Below, piece by piece: positions 54,639 to 62,585 of a stretch of DNA of 64,000 bases. Where the stretch lies: NCBI RefSeq assembly GCF_014256275.1, contig NZ_JACCFE010000002.1, forward strand, positions 1,736,001 through 1,800,000, in the 5' to 3' direction. This DNA is from Rhodococcus sp. 4CII (GTDB taxonomy: Bacteria; Actinomycetota; Actinomycetes; Mycobacteriales; Mycobacteriaceae). Under the pieces are notes generated by a model. It did no database searches and had not been told where the DNA came from. It was given only the letters and a program-made list of their open reading frames with translations. The position numbers and the translations under genes were made by a program. How positions within the stretch are numbered: the first letter of the stretch is position 1; each line of letters begins with the position of its first letter.

Positions 54639-54788
54639 GTGCGTCGTTCCCTCCGGGCGCGGTGAACACGAAACGGATCGGGCCCCTTCCCGAGGGTACG
54701 ACGGGCGTCCGCGCGGCCGGGGAGTTTCGACGACGCCGGGGCCCGTCGATACCCACCAGTAGAAATCGGGTTGCCCGGGAGTGGGAGA

Positions 54789-56051
54789 ATGACGCTCGTG
54801 AGCAACCCAGACCACGGCCATCACCGCAAGCCGCACCGCAAGCTGGAGCAGTCCACCAAACTCCAGAACGTGCTCTACGAGATTCGTGGACCGGTACATG
54901 CCCACGCCGCCCGGCTGGAGGCGGAAGGCCACCGGATCCTCAAGCTCAACATCGGCAACCCCGCACCGTTCGGTTTCGACGCGCCCGACGTGATCATGCG
55001 CGACATGATCGCCGCGCTCCCGTACGCGCAGGGGTACTCCGAGTCCAAGGGCATCCTGTCGGCGCGGCGCGCGATCGTCACCCGCTACGAACTGGTCGCG
55101 GGATTCCCCGAACTCGACGTCGACGACATCTACCTGGGCAACGGCGTGTCCGAGCTCATCACGATGACGATGCAGGCGCTTCTCGACAACGGCGACGAGG
55201 TGCTCATCCCGGCGCCGGACTACCCGCTGTGGACCGCGATGACGAGCCTGGCCGGCGGCACCCCGGTGCATTACCTCTGCGACGAGGGCAACGACTGGAA
55301 CCCGGACATCGCGGACATCGAGTCGAAGATCACGGACAAGACCAAGGCTCTCCTGGTCATCAACCCGAACAATCCGACGGGTGCGGTGTACTCGATGGAG
55401 GTGCTGCAGCAGCTCGTGGACCTGGCCCGCAAGCATCAGCTGCTGCTGCTCGCGGACGAGATCTACGACAAGATCCTCTACGACGACGCCAAGCACATCT
55501 CGCTCGCCACGCTGGCCCCGGATCTGCTGTGCCTGACGTTCAACGGTCTGTCGAAGGCATACCGGGTCGCGGGCTACCGGTCCGGCTGGGTCGCCATCAC
55601 GGGCCCGAAGGAGCACGCCGCGGGATTCCTCGAGGGTCTCGACCTGCTGGCGTCGACGCGGCTGTGCCCGAACGTGCCCGGTCAGCACGCCATCCAGGTG
55701 GCGCTCGGCGGACACCAGAGCATCGAGGACCTGATCCTGCCGGGTGGGCGGCTGCTCGAGCAGCGGGACGTGGCCTGGGAACGCCTCAACATGATTCCGG
55801 GCGTCTCGTGCGTGAAGCCGAAGGGTGCGCTGTACGCGTTCCCCCGGCTCGATCCGAACGTGTACGAGATCTACGACGACGAGAAGCTGGTCCAGGACCT
55901 TCTGCTCCAGGAGAAGATCCTGATGGTGCAGGGCACCGGATTCAACTGGCCGGACCACGACCACCTCCGCATCGTGACGTTGCCGTGGGCGCGCGATCTC
56001 GCTGTCGCCATCGAGCGGTTCGGTAATTTCCTCACCAGCTACAAGCAGTAG
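54789..56051 (+). CDS. Class I aminotransferase, AspC/AlaA type (Rv0337c-like)
   Basis: About 420 residues. Fold-type I PLP enzyme: YSESKGILSARRAIVTRY, VINPNNPTGAVYS, the PLP Lys in GLSKAYRVAGYRSGW and a C-terminal RIVTLPWARDL. The closest families are AlaA (glutamate-pyruvate) and aspartate aminotransferases; M. tuberculosis Rv0337c lies likewise near the Fe-S reductase and ini genes. ATG at 54789 has GGGAG seven bases upstream; GTG at 54798 is an alternative. Divergent from the carotenoid oxygenase. Confidence 0.92.
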   Translation: MTLVSNPDHGHHRKPHRKLEQSTKLQNVLYEIRGPVHAHAARLEAEGHRILKLNIGNPAPFGFDAPDVIMRDMIAALPYAQGYSESKGILSARRAIVTRYELVAGFPELDVDDIYLGNGVSELITMTMQALLDNGDEVLIPAPDYPLWTAMTSLAGGTPVHYLCDEGNDWNPDIADIESKITDKTKALLVINPNNPTGAVYSMEVLQQLVDLARKHQLLLLADEIYDKILYDDAKHISLATLAPDLLCLTFNGLSKAYRVAGYRSGWVAITGPKEHAAGFLEGLDLLASTRLCPNVPGQHAIQVALGGHQSIEDLILPGGRLLEQRDVAWERLNMIPGVSCVKPKGALYAFPRLDPNVYEIYDDEKLVQDLLLQEKILMVQGTGFNWPDHDHLRIVTLPWARDLAVAIERFGNFLTSYKQ

Positions 56052-56108
56052 GATCGAGGCACAGCAAGCGACACGCGCGTCGCTTGCGTGTCTCCTGGGG
56101 GAAAAAGA

Positions 56109-56828
56109 ATGGTCACCAGCACCCGCGCGCGTTTCGGACAATTCGTCCACAAACGACGCCGTTTGCTGAACCTCACGCAGGACGAGGTCACCGCCGCGGG
56201 TGGTCCGTCCGACGCCGCGCAGACCCGGGCCGAGAACGGAACCGGCCCGGATCCGAGCATCGAAACCCTCCGCAAACTGGACGTCGCGCTCCGGTGGGCG
56301 CCGGGCAGCGCAGCGCGCACCCTCGACGGTGGGCATCCGACGCCGCTCGAGGCGCTGGACGGGGACGACCGGTCGCATCCCACGCGACCGCTGACCCTCG
56401 GGCCGTCGGAGATTCCGCTCGATCTGGACACGATCATCGAGATCCTCGGGCCGCACACCCGGATCACCGAACTCAGCGCGGCGCACCCCGAGGTACCGGG
56501 GCTGGCCGAGGCCGCGGGCGAACTGAGCAAGGTGGTCTCGAAGATCACCGGCGCGTACGTGACGCGGTTGCTGGAAGTCAATGGGGGTCCCGCCGGGCCC
56601 CGGCAGCCGCTGGTGGAATTCGCGTTCGGGCACCTGCTGGAGGTTCCGTCGACGGTCACCGATCCCCGCGAACGCGAGGAGGCGCTGTACCGCCGGTTCC
56701 TCTACGGCCGGGAGGAGGATCTCGACGCGGCCACCCGGGAACGGTTCTGGCGTCGATGGGAGGACGCGGTGAAACTCGTGGCCACCGACGATCCCGACCG
56801 CAGCGGAGACACGGAGGTGAACGCATGA
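56109..56828 (+). CDS. XRE-type helix-turn-helix regulator with helical C-terminal domain
   Basis: 239 residues, ATG with GGGGGAAA upstream. Residues 5-60 form a helix-turn-helix (FGQFVHKRRRLLNLTQDEVT and TLRKLDVALRW). About 95-215 is helical, including TRLLEVNGGPAGPRQPLVEF and LYRRFLYGREEDLDAATRER. The C-terminal function is unknown. Its stop overlaps the next gene (ATGA). Together with the following EspR-like regulator and the convergent ImmA/IrrE protease and membrane gene it forms a recurrent actinobacterial neighbourhood. Confidence 0.8.
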   Translation: MVTSTRARFGQFVHKRRRLLNLTQDEVTAAGGPSDAAQTRAENGTGPDPSIETLRKLDVALRWAPGSAARTLDGGHPTPLEALDGDDRSHPTRPLTLGPSEIPLDLDTIIEILGPHTRITELSAAHPEVPGLAEAAGELSKVVSKITGAYVTRLLEVNGGPAGPRQPLVEFAFGHLLEVPSTVTDPREREEALYRRFLYGREEDLDAATRERFWRRWEDAVKLVATDDPDRSGDTEVNA

Positions 56829-57265
56829 CCGGCGTGCCATTGTCGGTGCGGGTGAACCGCCTGTTCTCACTCGCCCACGACCTCGACGGCCCGGAACCGG
56901 GCGACGACACCGTCGCCGCGGGTGTGTCCCGGATACTCGGCCGCCCCGTCGAGCCGTCGGTGATCGAGTCGCTGCGCAGCAACGATCACCACCCGGCCGA
57001 GCCGGATGTCGTGCGTGCGGTCGCACAGCACTTCCACGCCCCCGAGCAGTACCTCGCAGCCGACGGCTACCACGAGTACGACACCCTCGTGCGGTTCAAG
57101 ATCGCGGTCCGCGAGGCCGGGGTCCGGCACCTGTCCATGCGCTCGCTCGACGCCGGCGCCGAGCCGACCACCGCCGAGATGGAATCGCTGATCCCGCTCC
57201 TGGAGAATTTGCGGAACAATCCCGGACCCGTGCCGGTCGCGGCGCCGGAGCCCCGTCAGACCTGA
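56825..57265 (+). CDS. EspR-like helix-turn-helix regulator
   Basis: 146 residues. SVRVNRLFSLAHDL, then a helix-turn-helix region (VAAGVSRILGRPVEPSVIES, LRSNDHHPAEPDVVRAVAQH) and FHAPEQYLAADGY recall the layout of the mycobacterial nucleoid regulator EspR (RLNRLF, LSQLRSGNRTNPS, ALANFF). A C-terminal helix pair (FKIAVREAGVRHLSMRSL) is probably for dimerisation. Translation is coupled to the upstream XRE gene. The stop overlaps the convergent membrane-protein gene by ten bases. Targets unknown. Confidence 0.78.
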   Translation: MTGVPLSVRVNRLFSLAHDLDGPEPGDDTVAAGVSRILGRPVEPSVIESLRSNDHHPAEPDVVRAVAQHFHAPEQYLAADGYHEYDTLVRFKIAVREAGVRHLSMRSLDAGAEPTTAEMESLIPLLENLRNNPGPVPVAAPEPRQT

Positions 57266-58434
57266 GCGGCGACGCGTGCCGGCCGCTCGGGTCCACCGAA
57301 CTGCGGCAGGCGCCGGGCCCAGAGCGCCGCCGCCTGGTGCTCGGCCTCCCGCCAGTGGTCGGCCAGCTGCGCCAGCTCCCACGGTTCGCCGCCGACGTCG
57401 GTGCCGAACAGGTGCGTGGTCCCGCCGGTGCCGTGCGGCCGGTGACCGGCGGTCCGGGCCAGGCACGCAAGATGCAGCCGGGTCGCCGTGACCACGGGTG
57501 GCGCACTGTCGGCGAGCCCACCGAGTTCGAACACCACGTGCCGGTCGAGGATCATGATCGCGTCGCGGATCTCGACGCTCATGCGGTCCAGGCGGTCGCG
57601 GGCGGACAGTGTCCGGCGATCCTCCGGACGCAGTTCCAGCACCACCTCGGGCACCGCGCCGGTGAGGGTCCGCCACATCGGCTGCAGTCGGCGCGTGACC
57701 CGCCGCGACCGCCGCCGATGACCGAGAACCCGGGCCACCGGTCCCACCGAGATGAGCGCGCCGGCCGACACGGCGAGCAGGCGGATGAATGCCCCTGAGT
57801 CGCTGTGCGATTCGGTCAGGACGTTGTCCTCACTGACCGCGTTGACCATGCCGGTCGTCACGACGATCCCCATGTCGACGACCTCGAACAGCGACAGGGC
57901 GATGACGGCGAGAAACACCCGGCGTTCGTGTCCCGCGGTTGCGCTGCGCACCGCCTTCAGGGAGATCCACAGGTTGAGCAGGGCGACGGCGAGGATCGGG
58001 GTGGCGTAGGTGATGCAGTACGCCGCGAAGAGCCAGCCGCCCTCGTCGGCGACGGCGACGCCCCGCGACCGCGCGGGCGTGCTCAGCGCGATCAGAATCG
58101 CCCCCGCCACGAGGCAGACCGACAGCGAGACGGTGTGAATGCGGGGAAGACGCGCTGGGCCGAGCGCCCACGCCGAGAAGAGGCTGATCAGCGACGCCGC
58201 GGTGAGCATGATGCAGATGTTGCTCAGAGTGTTCCCGAACCCGTGTCCGAACCAGAGGTCGAGCCAGTGCTGCGCCAGTGATCGCTGGAGCACCAGGGAC
58301 AGGGAGGCGAAGACGAGGGCGGCATTCATCCGGCGTTCGGCGACCGTCGACCGGACGAGCGCCAGGCGGAGGAGGGTCGTCGCCCAGACGAGGGCGAGGA
58401 GCGGCCAGCTCACATAGGTGGGCGGTTCGTACAC
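57256..58434 (-). CDS. MAB_1171c-type multi-pass membrane protein
   Basis: 392 residues. Seven hydrophobic segments span about 8-230, with WPLLALVWATTLLRLALVRS first and FIRLLAVSAGALISVGPVAR last. The cytoplasmic C-terminal half (about 230-392) is helical and Arg-rich, with LTGAVPEVVLELRPEDRRTL and LDRMSVEIRDAIMILDRHV. The layout resembles the MAB_1171c putative transporter family, which is regularly found next to XRE and ImmA/IrrE genes. GTG at 58434, four bases after the protease stop, is chosen as start. Function unknown. Confidence 0.75.
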   Translation of the reverse strand: MYEPPTYVSWPLLALVWATTLLRLALVRSTVAERRMNAALVFASLSLVLQRSLAQHWLDLWFGHGFGNTLSNICIMLTAASLISLFSAWALGPARLPRIHTVSLSVCLVAGAILIALSTPARSRGVAVADEGGWLFAAYCITYATPILAVALLNLWISLKAVRSATAGHERRVFLAVIALSLFEVVDMGIVVTTGMVNAVSEDNVLTESHSDSGAFIRLLAVSAGALISVGPVARVLGHRRRSRRVTRRLQPMWRTLTGAVPEVVLELRPEDRRTLSARDRLDRMSVEIRDAIMILDRHVVFELGGLADSAPPVVTATRLHLACLARTAGHRPHGTGGTTHLFGTDVGGEPWELAQLADHWREAEHQAAALWARRLPQFGGPERPARVAAQV

Positions 58435-58438
58435 GGCG

Positions 58439-58957
58439 TCAGAATGTTCCGAGCATCCGGGACACGCGCGCGTCACCGAGGGCGGCGTCGCTCGCCCGCG
58501 CCCGGCGACCCGCCATGATCAGGGTGGCGAGGAGTTCCGCCTCGTATTCCTGATCGTTCGAATAGTTGGACCTGCCCAGCATTCTGACCACGCGCGCCGT
58601 GTCGACCGACGGTGCGGCCTCGGTCAGCACGGCCGAGTCGACGGAGGTGTCTCCGACGGCATCGCGATCGTGCCCGAGCACCATGTGCGCCAATTCGTGG
58701 CAGATGATGTGGGTGGCGTGGACGTCCGACATTCCCGCGGCGTACAGGATCACGTCGTCGTCGTCCCGCGCGAGCCAGAGGCCGGAGTGCCCGCCCTGCA
58801 CCAGTGCGTGGGTGACCGGAACCAGGCGGATCGGACGCCCGCGCCGTGCCGCTACGTCGGCGACGAGCCGATCCCTGTTCCAGGGCACGGGAATACCCAT
58901 CTCCGCCACGATCCGGCGAAGATGGTTGCTGGATCGCGACTGCCGCGAGATTCGCAC
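58439..58957 (-). CDS. ImmA/IrrE-type zinc metallopeptidase
   Basis: 172 residues. HATHIICHELAHMVLGHDRD holds the HExxH zinc site with the third ligand expected downstream. RRIVAEMGIPVPWNRDRLVA precedes it. ImmA/IrrE-type proteases cleave partner repressors, as ImmA does with ImmR of ICEBs1. GTG at 58957 is chosen because GGAGG lies seven bases upstream; an in-frame GTG at 59008 would add 17 residues. Operon with the membrane protein downstream. A cleavage target among the two neighbouring regulators is plausible but unproven. Confidence 0.85.
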   Translation of the reverse strand: MRISRQSRSSNHLRRIVAEMGIPVPWNRDRLVADVAARRGRPIRLVPVTHALVQGGHSGLWLARDDDDVILYAAGMSDVHATHIICHELAHMVLGHDRDAVGDTSVDSAVLTEAAPSVDTARVVRMLGRSNYSNDQEYEAELLATLIMAGRRARASDAALGDARVSRMLGTF

Positions 58958-59035
58958 TGGAACACCTCCGAACGGCCATAATCCTAGGCCGTCGCGGTGC
59001 GAGGTCACGACATGTGGGCGATTTCACCTACCCGG

Positions 59036-59066
59036 TTGACGAATACCCCCACCGTGTCGGTAGATT
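59036..59066 (+). promoter_or_regulatory. Promoter of the 6C RNA
   Basis: TTGACG (59036-59041), 19 bases, TAGATT (59061-59066). The spacer is slightly long. Predicted transcription start near 59073, directly before the small GGCAC/GTGCC hairpin of the RNA. Confidence 0.5.
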
Positions 59067-59072
59067 GGCTAC

Positions 59073-59175
59073 CGGCACCTCGAGTGCCGCGAGCACCTGT
59101 CGCCCCTCCCCCCCTGTGGGCGCCAGGTTGGTGGCGGGGTCAACCCCCCCTGTACCCCGCCACCCAGCTCGGCAA
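59073..59175 (+). ncRNA. 6C RNA (two C-rich-loop hairpins)
   Basis: Two adjacent stem-loops each present seven consecutive C followed by TGT. Hairpin 1: ACCTG-T-CGCCC (59095-59105) with GGGCG-C-CAGGT (59118-59128), loop CCCCCCC at 59108-59114. Hairpin 2: GTGGCGGGGT (59131-59140) with ACCCCGCCAC (59154-59163), loop CCCCCCC at 59144-59150. CGAGC (59090-59094) and GCTCG (59167-59171) close both, and a GGCAC/GTGCC hairpin lies 5' of them. This is the defining structure of the actinobacterial 6C RNA, known in M. tuberculosis as B11, which pairs C-rich loops with G-rich target mRNAs. The flanking promoter fits the plus strand. The exact 3' end is uncertain. Confidence 0.88.
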
Positions 59176-59460
59176 CTCTCTCCGCACAGCGTGTCAGCGT
59201 CCGCGGAACACACCCCTCGTTCGAAGTTCCGGACCACTTTTGCGTGGAGTTCGGCGTTCGCTGCAGATTAGCTGCTGCGTGCCATGCTTCGATATCTAAT
59301 CACACCGGCGACATATAAGCGACACGAAGGCAATACGAGCCTGGCGGATCGGCAACAGCGGTACCTCACGCCACTTCCGTCACGGCGGGACCGGCCGCGG
59401 TCCGGCTACCCTGTCGTGCGTGCGGAGACTATCCCCCCAGCAGCCGACGCGATGCGGCCG

Positions 59461-60762
59461 ATGAGCGAATTCCACGGACACGGACACGGCCACGGCCACG
59501 GCCACAGTGACGGTCCGGCGCCGATGGGTCCGGTGGCCGCGAAGGTGGTCGTCGGACTCCTCGTCGCCATCGGTGTCGCGGTGCTCGCCGGCGCGATCGC
59601 GTTGTGGCCCGGCACGCCGAGCGTCGACGTCGAGCAGCCGTTCCAGAGCGCCCAGGGTGGTGCGGTGGTGACGGAGTCGGGCACGGTCACGATGCAGAAC
59701 ATCGGCGACTGCGGGAGTCCGTCCGCGGGTCGCGCGTTCACGGGTGCGCCGCTGCCGCCGCCCGCGGGCGCGTACGAGTGCCAGCGCAGCATCGTCGACA
59801 TCGAGTCCGGTCCGAACAGCGGCACCCAGACGCTGCTCGAGATCATTCCCGGACCCGGTCAGCCCGACCTGCGGGTGGGCGAGAACATCCGGTTGGCCCG
59901 CCAGACGGATGTGAACGGGACGACGGAGTACTCGTTCGAGGATTTTGCCCGCGGCCTGCCCGTCACCCTCATCGCACTCGCATTTGCTGTGGTGGTGATC
60001 GCGGTGGCGCGCTGGCGCGGGTTCCGCGCGCTGGTCGGCATCGTCGTCTCGTTCGGCGTGCTCGTTCTGTTCACCCTTCCGGCGCTACTGGACGGACAGC
60101 CGGCGATCCCGGTGGCTCTCGTCTCCGGCGCCGTGATCCTGTACGCCGTGTTGTACCTGGCGCACGGTGTGTCACTGCGCACCAGTTCGGCGTTGCTGGG
60201 CACGCTCGCGTCGATGCTCCTGGCGGCGGTCCTCTCCTACGCGACCATCGAGATGACGCGTCTGACCGGGCTGTCCGAGGAGCAGAACACCAACGTCCAG
60301 ACGTACATTCAGCACGTCAGCATCACCGGGCTTCTGCTGGCCGGGTTCATCATCGGCTCGCTGGGTGTGCTCAACGACGTGACCATCACGCAGGCCGCGT
60401 CGGCGTTCGAACTGGCGTCGCTGGACCCGGGCGCCTCCCGGCGTCAGATCTTCGGTTCGGCGATGCGGGTCGGCCGCGATCACATCGCCAGCACCGTCTA
60501 CACCCTCGTCCTGGCCTATGCGGGCGGCGCGCTGCCGCTGTTGTTGCTGTTCACGGTGGCAGGGCGGTCGATCCAGGACGTGCTGCTCAGCGACGCCGTC
60601 GCCATCGAGATCGTGCGGTCCGCGGTCGGCGGCATCGCCCTGGCGCTGTCGGTTCCGCTGACCACCGCGATCGCGGTGATGTTGGCGCGGCCGATCGGCG
60701 CGGGTCCGTCGGGTGCGGCGCCCGCGGTGAAACCGTCACGGGGTGGCCGCCACTCCAAGTAG
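59461..60762 (+). CDS. YibE/F family membrane protein
   Basis: About 433 residues. A His-rich start (EFHGHGHGHGHGHSDGP) precedes the first membrane helix at about 20-45. An extracellular domain with Cys residues (DCGSPSAGRAFTG, AGAYECQRSIVDI) follows. The C-terminal half has seven or so helices and the YibE/F features RWRGFRALVGIVVSFGVLVL and LNDVTITQAASAFELASLD. The role is unknown; the His tract could bind metal. The start is unclear: ATG at 59461 or 59452, or GTG at 59416, none with a good ribosome-binding site. Confidence 0.85.
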   Translation: MSEFHGHGHGHGHGHSDGPAPMGPVAAKVVVGLLVAIGVAVLAGAIALWPGTPSVDVEQPFQSAQGGAVVTESGTVTMQNIGDCGSPSAGRAFTGAPLPPPAGAYECQRSIVDIESGPNSGTQTLLEIIPGPGQPDLRVGENIRLARQTDVNGTTEYSFEDFARGLPVTLIALAFAVVVIAVARWRGFRALVGIVVSFGVLVLFTLPALLDGQPAIPVALVSGAVILYAVLYLAHGVSLRTSSALLGTLASMLLAAVLSYATIEMTRLTGLSEEQNTNVQTYIQHVSITGLLLAGFIIGSLGVLNDVTITQAASAFELASLDPGASRRQIFGSAMRVGRDHIASTVYTLVLAYAGGALPLLLLFTVAGRSIQDVLLSDAVAIEIVRSAVGGIALALSVPLTTAIAVMLARPIGAGPSGAAPAVKPSRGGRHSK

Positions 60763-60773
60763 CGGCGAGTGCC

Positions 60774-61001
60774 CTAGCTGAAGGCGCCGAACTCCCGGAG
60801 CACGATGAAGATGATGGCGATGACCATGAGCGCGTACACGGTCAGCATCGTCACCTTGGCCGCCTGCTCGCTGGTGGGCGGGAACATCTTCAGGATCGGC
60901 TTCGTATAGGCGACCAGCCGGCGCGTTTCGTCCGGTGCAGCGGGTGTCGAAGGCCGGGAAACGCTGGGAGTGCCGTGGAACTCCGCGGGATTTGCAGTCA
61001 T
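60774..61001 (-). CDS. Small single-pass membrane protein, unknown
   Basis: 75 residues. A polar N-terminus (about 1-45, with RRLVAYTKPILKMFPPTSEQ) leads to one transmembrane helix near 50-72 (MLTVYALMVIAIIFIVLREF). ATG at 61001 has GAGAGG nine bases upstream. Located 58 bases after the Hsp70-like gene on the same strand and possibly co-transcribed with it. No family recognised. Confidence 0.65.
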   Translation of the reverse strand: MTANPAEFHGTPSVSRPSTPAAPDETRRLVAYTKPILKMFPPTSEQAAKVTMLTVYALMVIAIIFIVLREFGAFS

Positions 61002-61059
61002 TGCACACATCCTCTCTACGCCGAACCATTTCCATCGTAGGCCCGCGAAGCCGCGGCGA

Positions 61060-62469
61060 CTACGTTCCCGGGAACCTGGGGAGTTCGGGCAGCTGGAGGG
61101 GCGGCAACTGGATCTGCGGCAGACCGGGGAACAGAGGCGCCGGCGGCGGTGGCGGCGCGGGTACCGGGTCGGGAATCCGGATCTGGGACGCCGTCTGCAC
61201 GGGTGCCTCGACAGCCTCGGACGTCGGAGGCGGCGGGAGCGGCGTCGGTGACGGTGTGGCCATCTCGGTGACGGTGGGCGGCTCGGTGACGAGTTGCGTG
61301 GTCACGGGCTGGGACGTGCCCTCCGTGCGCCCCAGTAGGGTGCCGCCGTACCCGAGTCCGAGCCCGATCACCGCGATGACAGCGAGCGCACTTCCCGCCA
61401 GTGCGGCTCCCCGGATCTGGAGTTTGGCGACCTGCTGACTCGGTGGCGGCGCGGCAGCGCTCAGCCAGGACGGAATGCTCGACGGCGCACCGCTGCGCGC
61501 GACTGCCGCAGTCGGAGCACGGCGTGACGGCCCGGCCTCGAACACGGGCGCCGGCGTGTGATGCGGCGGGAGCACCGTCGCGACGGGCACGGGCGGAACC
61601 ACCTGCTGCGCGAGCAGCGCAGCACCCTGTGCCGCAACGAGTTCGGGGTGATCGGGAACGATGACGGGCAACCCGAGCCACGATTCGAGCACCGACCGCA
61701 CGAGCGGAATCCGGGCGCCGCCGCCGACGAGAACCATGGCATCCGGGACTCGTCCGCTTCTCTCGATCACGTCGCGGGCGAGGCGCGCCGAGGATTCGAC
61801 GGTGACACCGATCAGTCCGTCGAACACGTCCCGCGAGAGCAACAGCAGCCCGCCGTCGCCCGGTACCGCGACGGCGCCACCGGTCGACAGCCGCTCCTTC
61901 GCCTCACGACAGCGGCAGTCGAGCGCGAGGCTCTCGGCAGCGTCGCCCGGCGCGTCGATGCGCTTGTTCTCCAACTGGTTGTCGCGGATCAATCCGTCGA
62001 AGACGTCCCCACTCACCGTGTCGGTGCGGGTCGTCTCCACCACGTCGCCCGTCGCCCGGTCGACGACACTCACCGTGAGGCCGGAGCTGCCGAGGTCGTA
62101 GAAGACGAGCGTCCGGTGGTCGGCGAGGGCGCCCGACGCATCGAGGAACGCCAGCGCCGCCGAGGCTTCCGTGACGAGTTGGTAGTCGACGAGTTGCTGC
62201 CGAGCCATCGCCGCCTGCACGGCGCCGGCCTGGGCTTCGTCGCGGTAGGCGACGCCGGTGGCGTGCACCTGCCCGGCGCCCGGCGTGCCCGCGAGGACGA
62301 CGCCGATCGATTCGGCGGCGAGTTCCTCGGGCCGGTCGGGACCCGCGGCGACGACCTGGGCAAGGAAGTCGGGAAGGTGCCGGCTCCCGGTGCCGTCACG
62401 GTTCACGGAGTCGGGTCGCGCCAAGCGCACAGCGCTCGCACCGACCGACACACCTAGAACCGAACTCAT
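61060..62469 (-). CDS. Membrane-anchored Hsp70-like protein D
   Basis: 469 residues from ATG at 62469. ATPase-like domain 1-290: LGVSVGASAV at phosphate 1 (Asp replaced by Ser), YDLGSSGLTVSVVD (124-137, phosphate 2) and LVGGGARIPLV (247-257, adenosine). A Pro/Ala linker is followed by one transmembrane helix at about 354-377 (GSALAVIAVIGLGLGYGG). The outer tail is Thr/Pro-rich, ending in PPPPPAPLFPGLPQ and LQLPELPRFPG. No ini genes are adjacent; the lipase gene is upstream and a small membrane protein downstream. Fourth member of the family in this window. Confidence 0.78.
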   Translation of the reverse strand: MSSVLGVSVGASAVRLARPDSVNRDGTGSRHLPDFLAQVVAAGPDRPEELAAESIGVVLAGTPGAGQVHATGVAYRDEAQAGAVQAAMARQQLVDYQLVTEASAALAFLDASGALADHRTLVFYDLGSSGLTVSVVDRATGDVVETTRTDTVSGDVFDGLIRDNQLENKRIDAPGDAAESLALDCRCREAKERLSTGGAVAVPGDGGLLLLSRDVFDGLIGVTVESSARLARDVIERSGRVPDAMVLVGGGARIPLVRSVLESWLGLPVIVPDHPELVAAQGAALLAQQVVPPVPVATVLPPHHTPAPVFEAGPSRRAPTAAVARSGAPSSIPSWLSAAAPPPSQQVAKLQIRGAALAGSALAVIAVIGLGLGYGGTLLGRTEGTSQPVTTQLVTEPPTVTEMATPSPTPLPPPPTSEAVEAPVQTASQIRIPDPVPAPPPPPAPLFPGLPQIQLPPLQLPELPRFPGT

Positions 62470-62585
62470 GGGCCGCCTAACTCGACTGTGCACGGGTTCG
62501 ATCCGGAATCCCCCCACTCCATGGCCCGCAGTCTAGCGAAGTGGTCCGACCGAGCAACCGAGCAACCGTTCGGCCGCAAGCGAAA

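Noticed and set aside
54639..57026. Extension of the carotenoid oxygenase frame upstream to 57026
   Set aside because: The open frame runs antisense through the whole aminotransferase gene. Family homology begins at MSAPVFPRPAP, and GGAGGGAA precedes the ATG at 54638.
59108..59150. C-runs as a sequencing artefact or simple GC-rich terminator
   Set aside because: Both runs sit exactly in the loops of two perfect stems with the same TGT following, which is the 6C RNA design.
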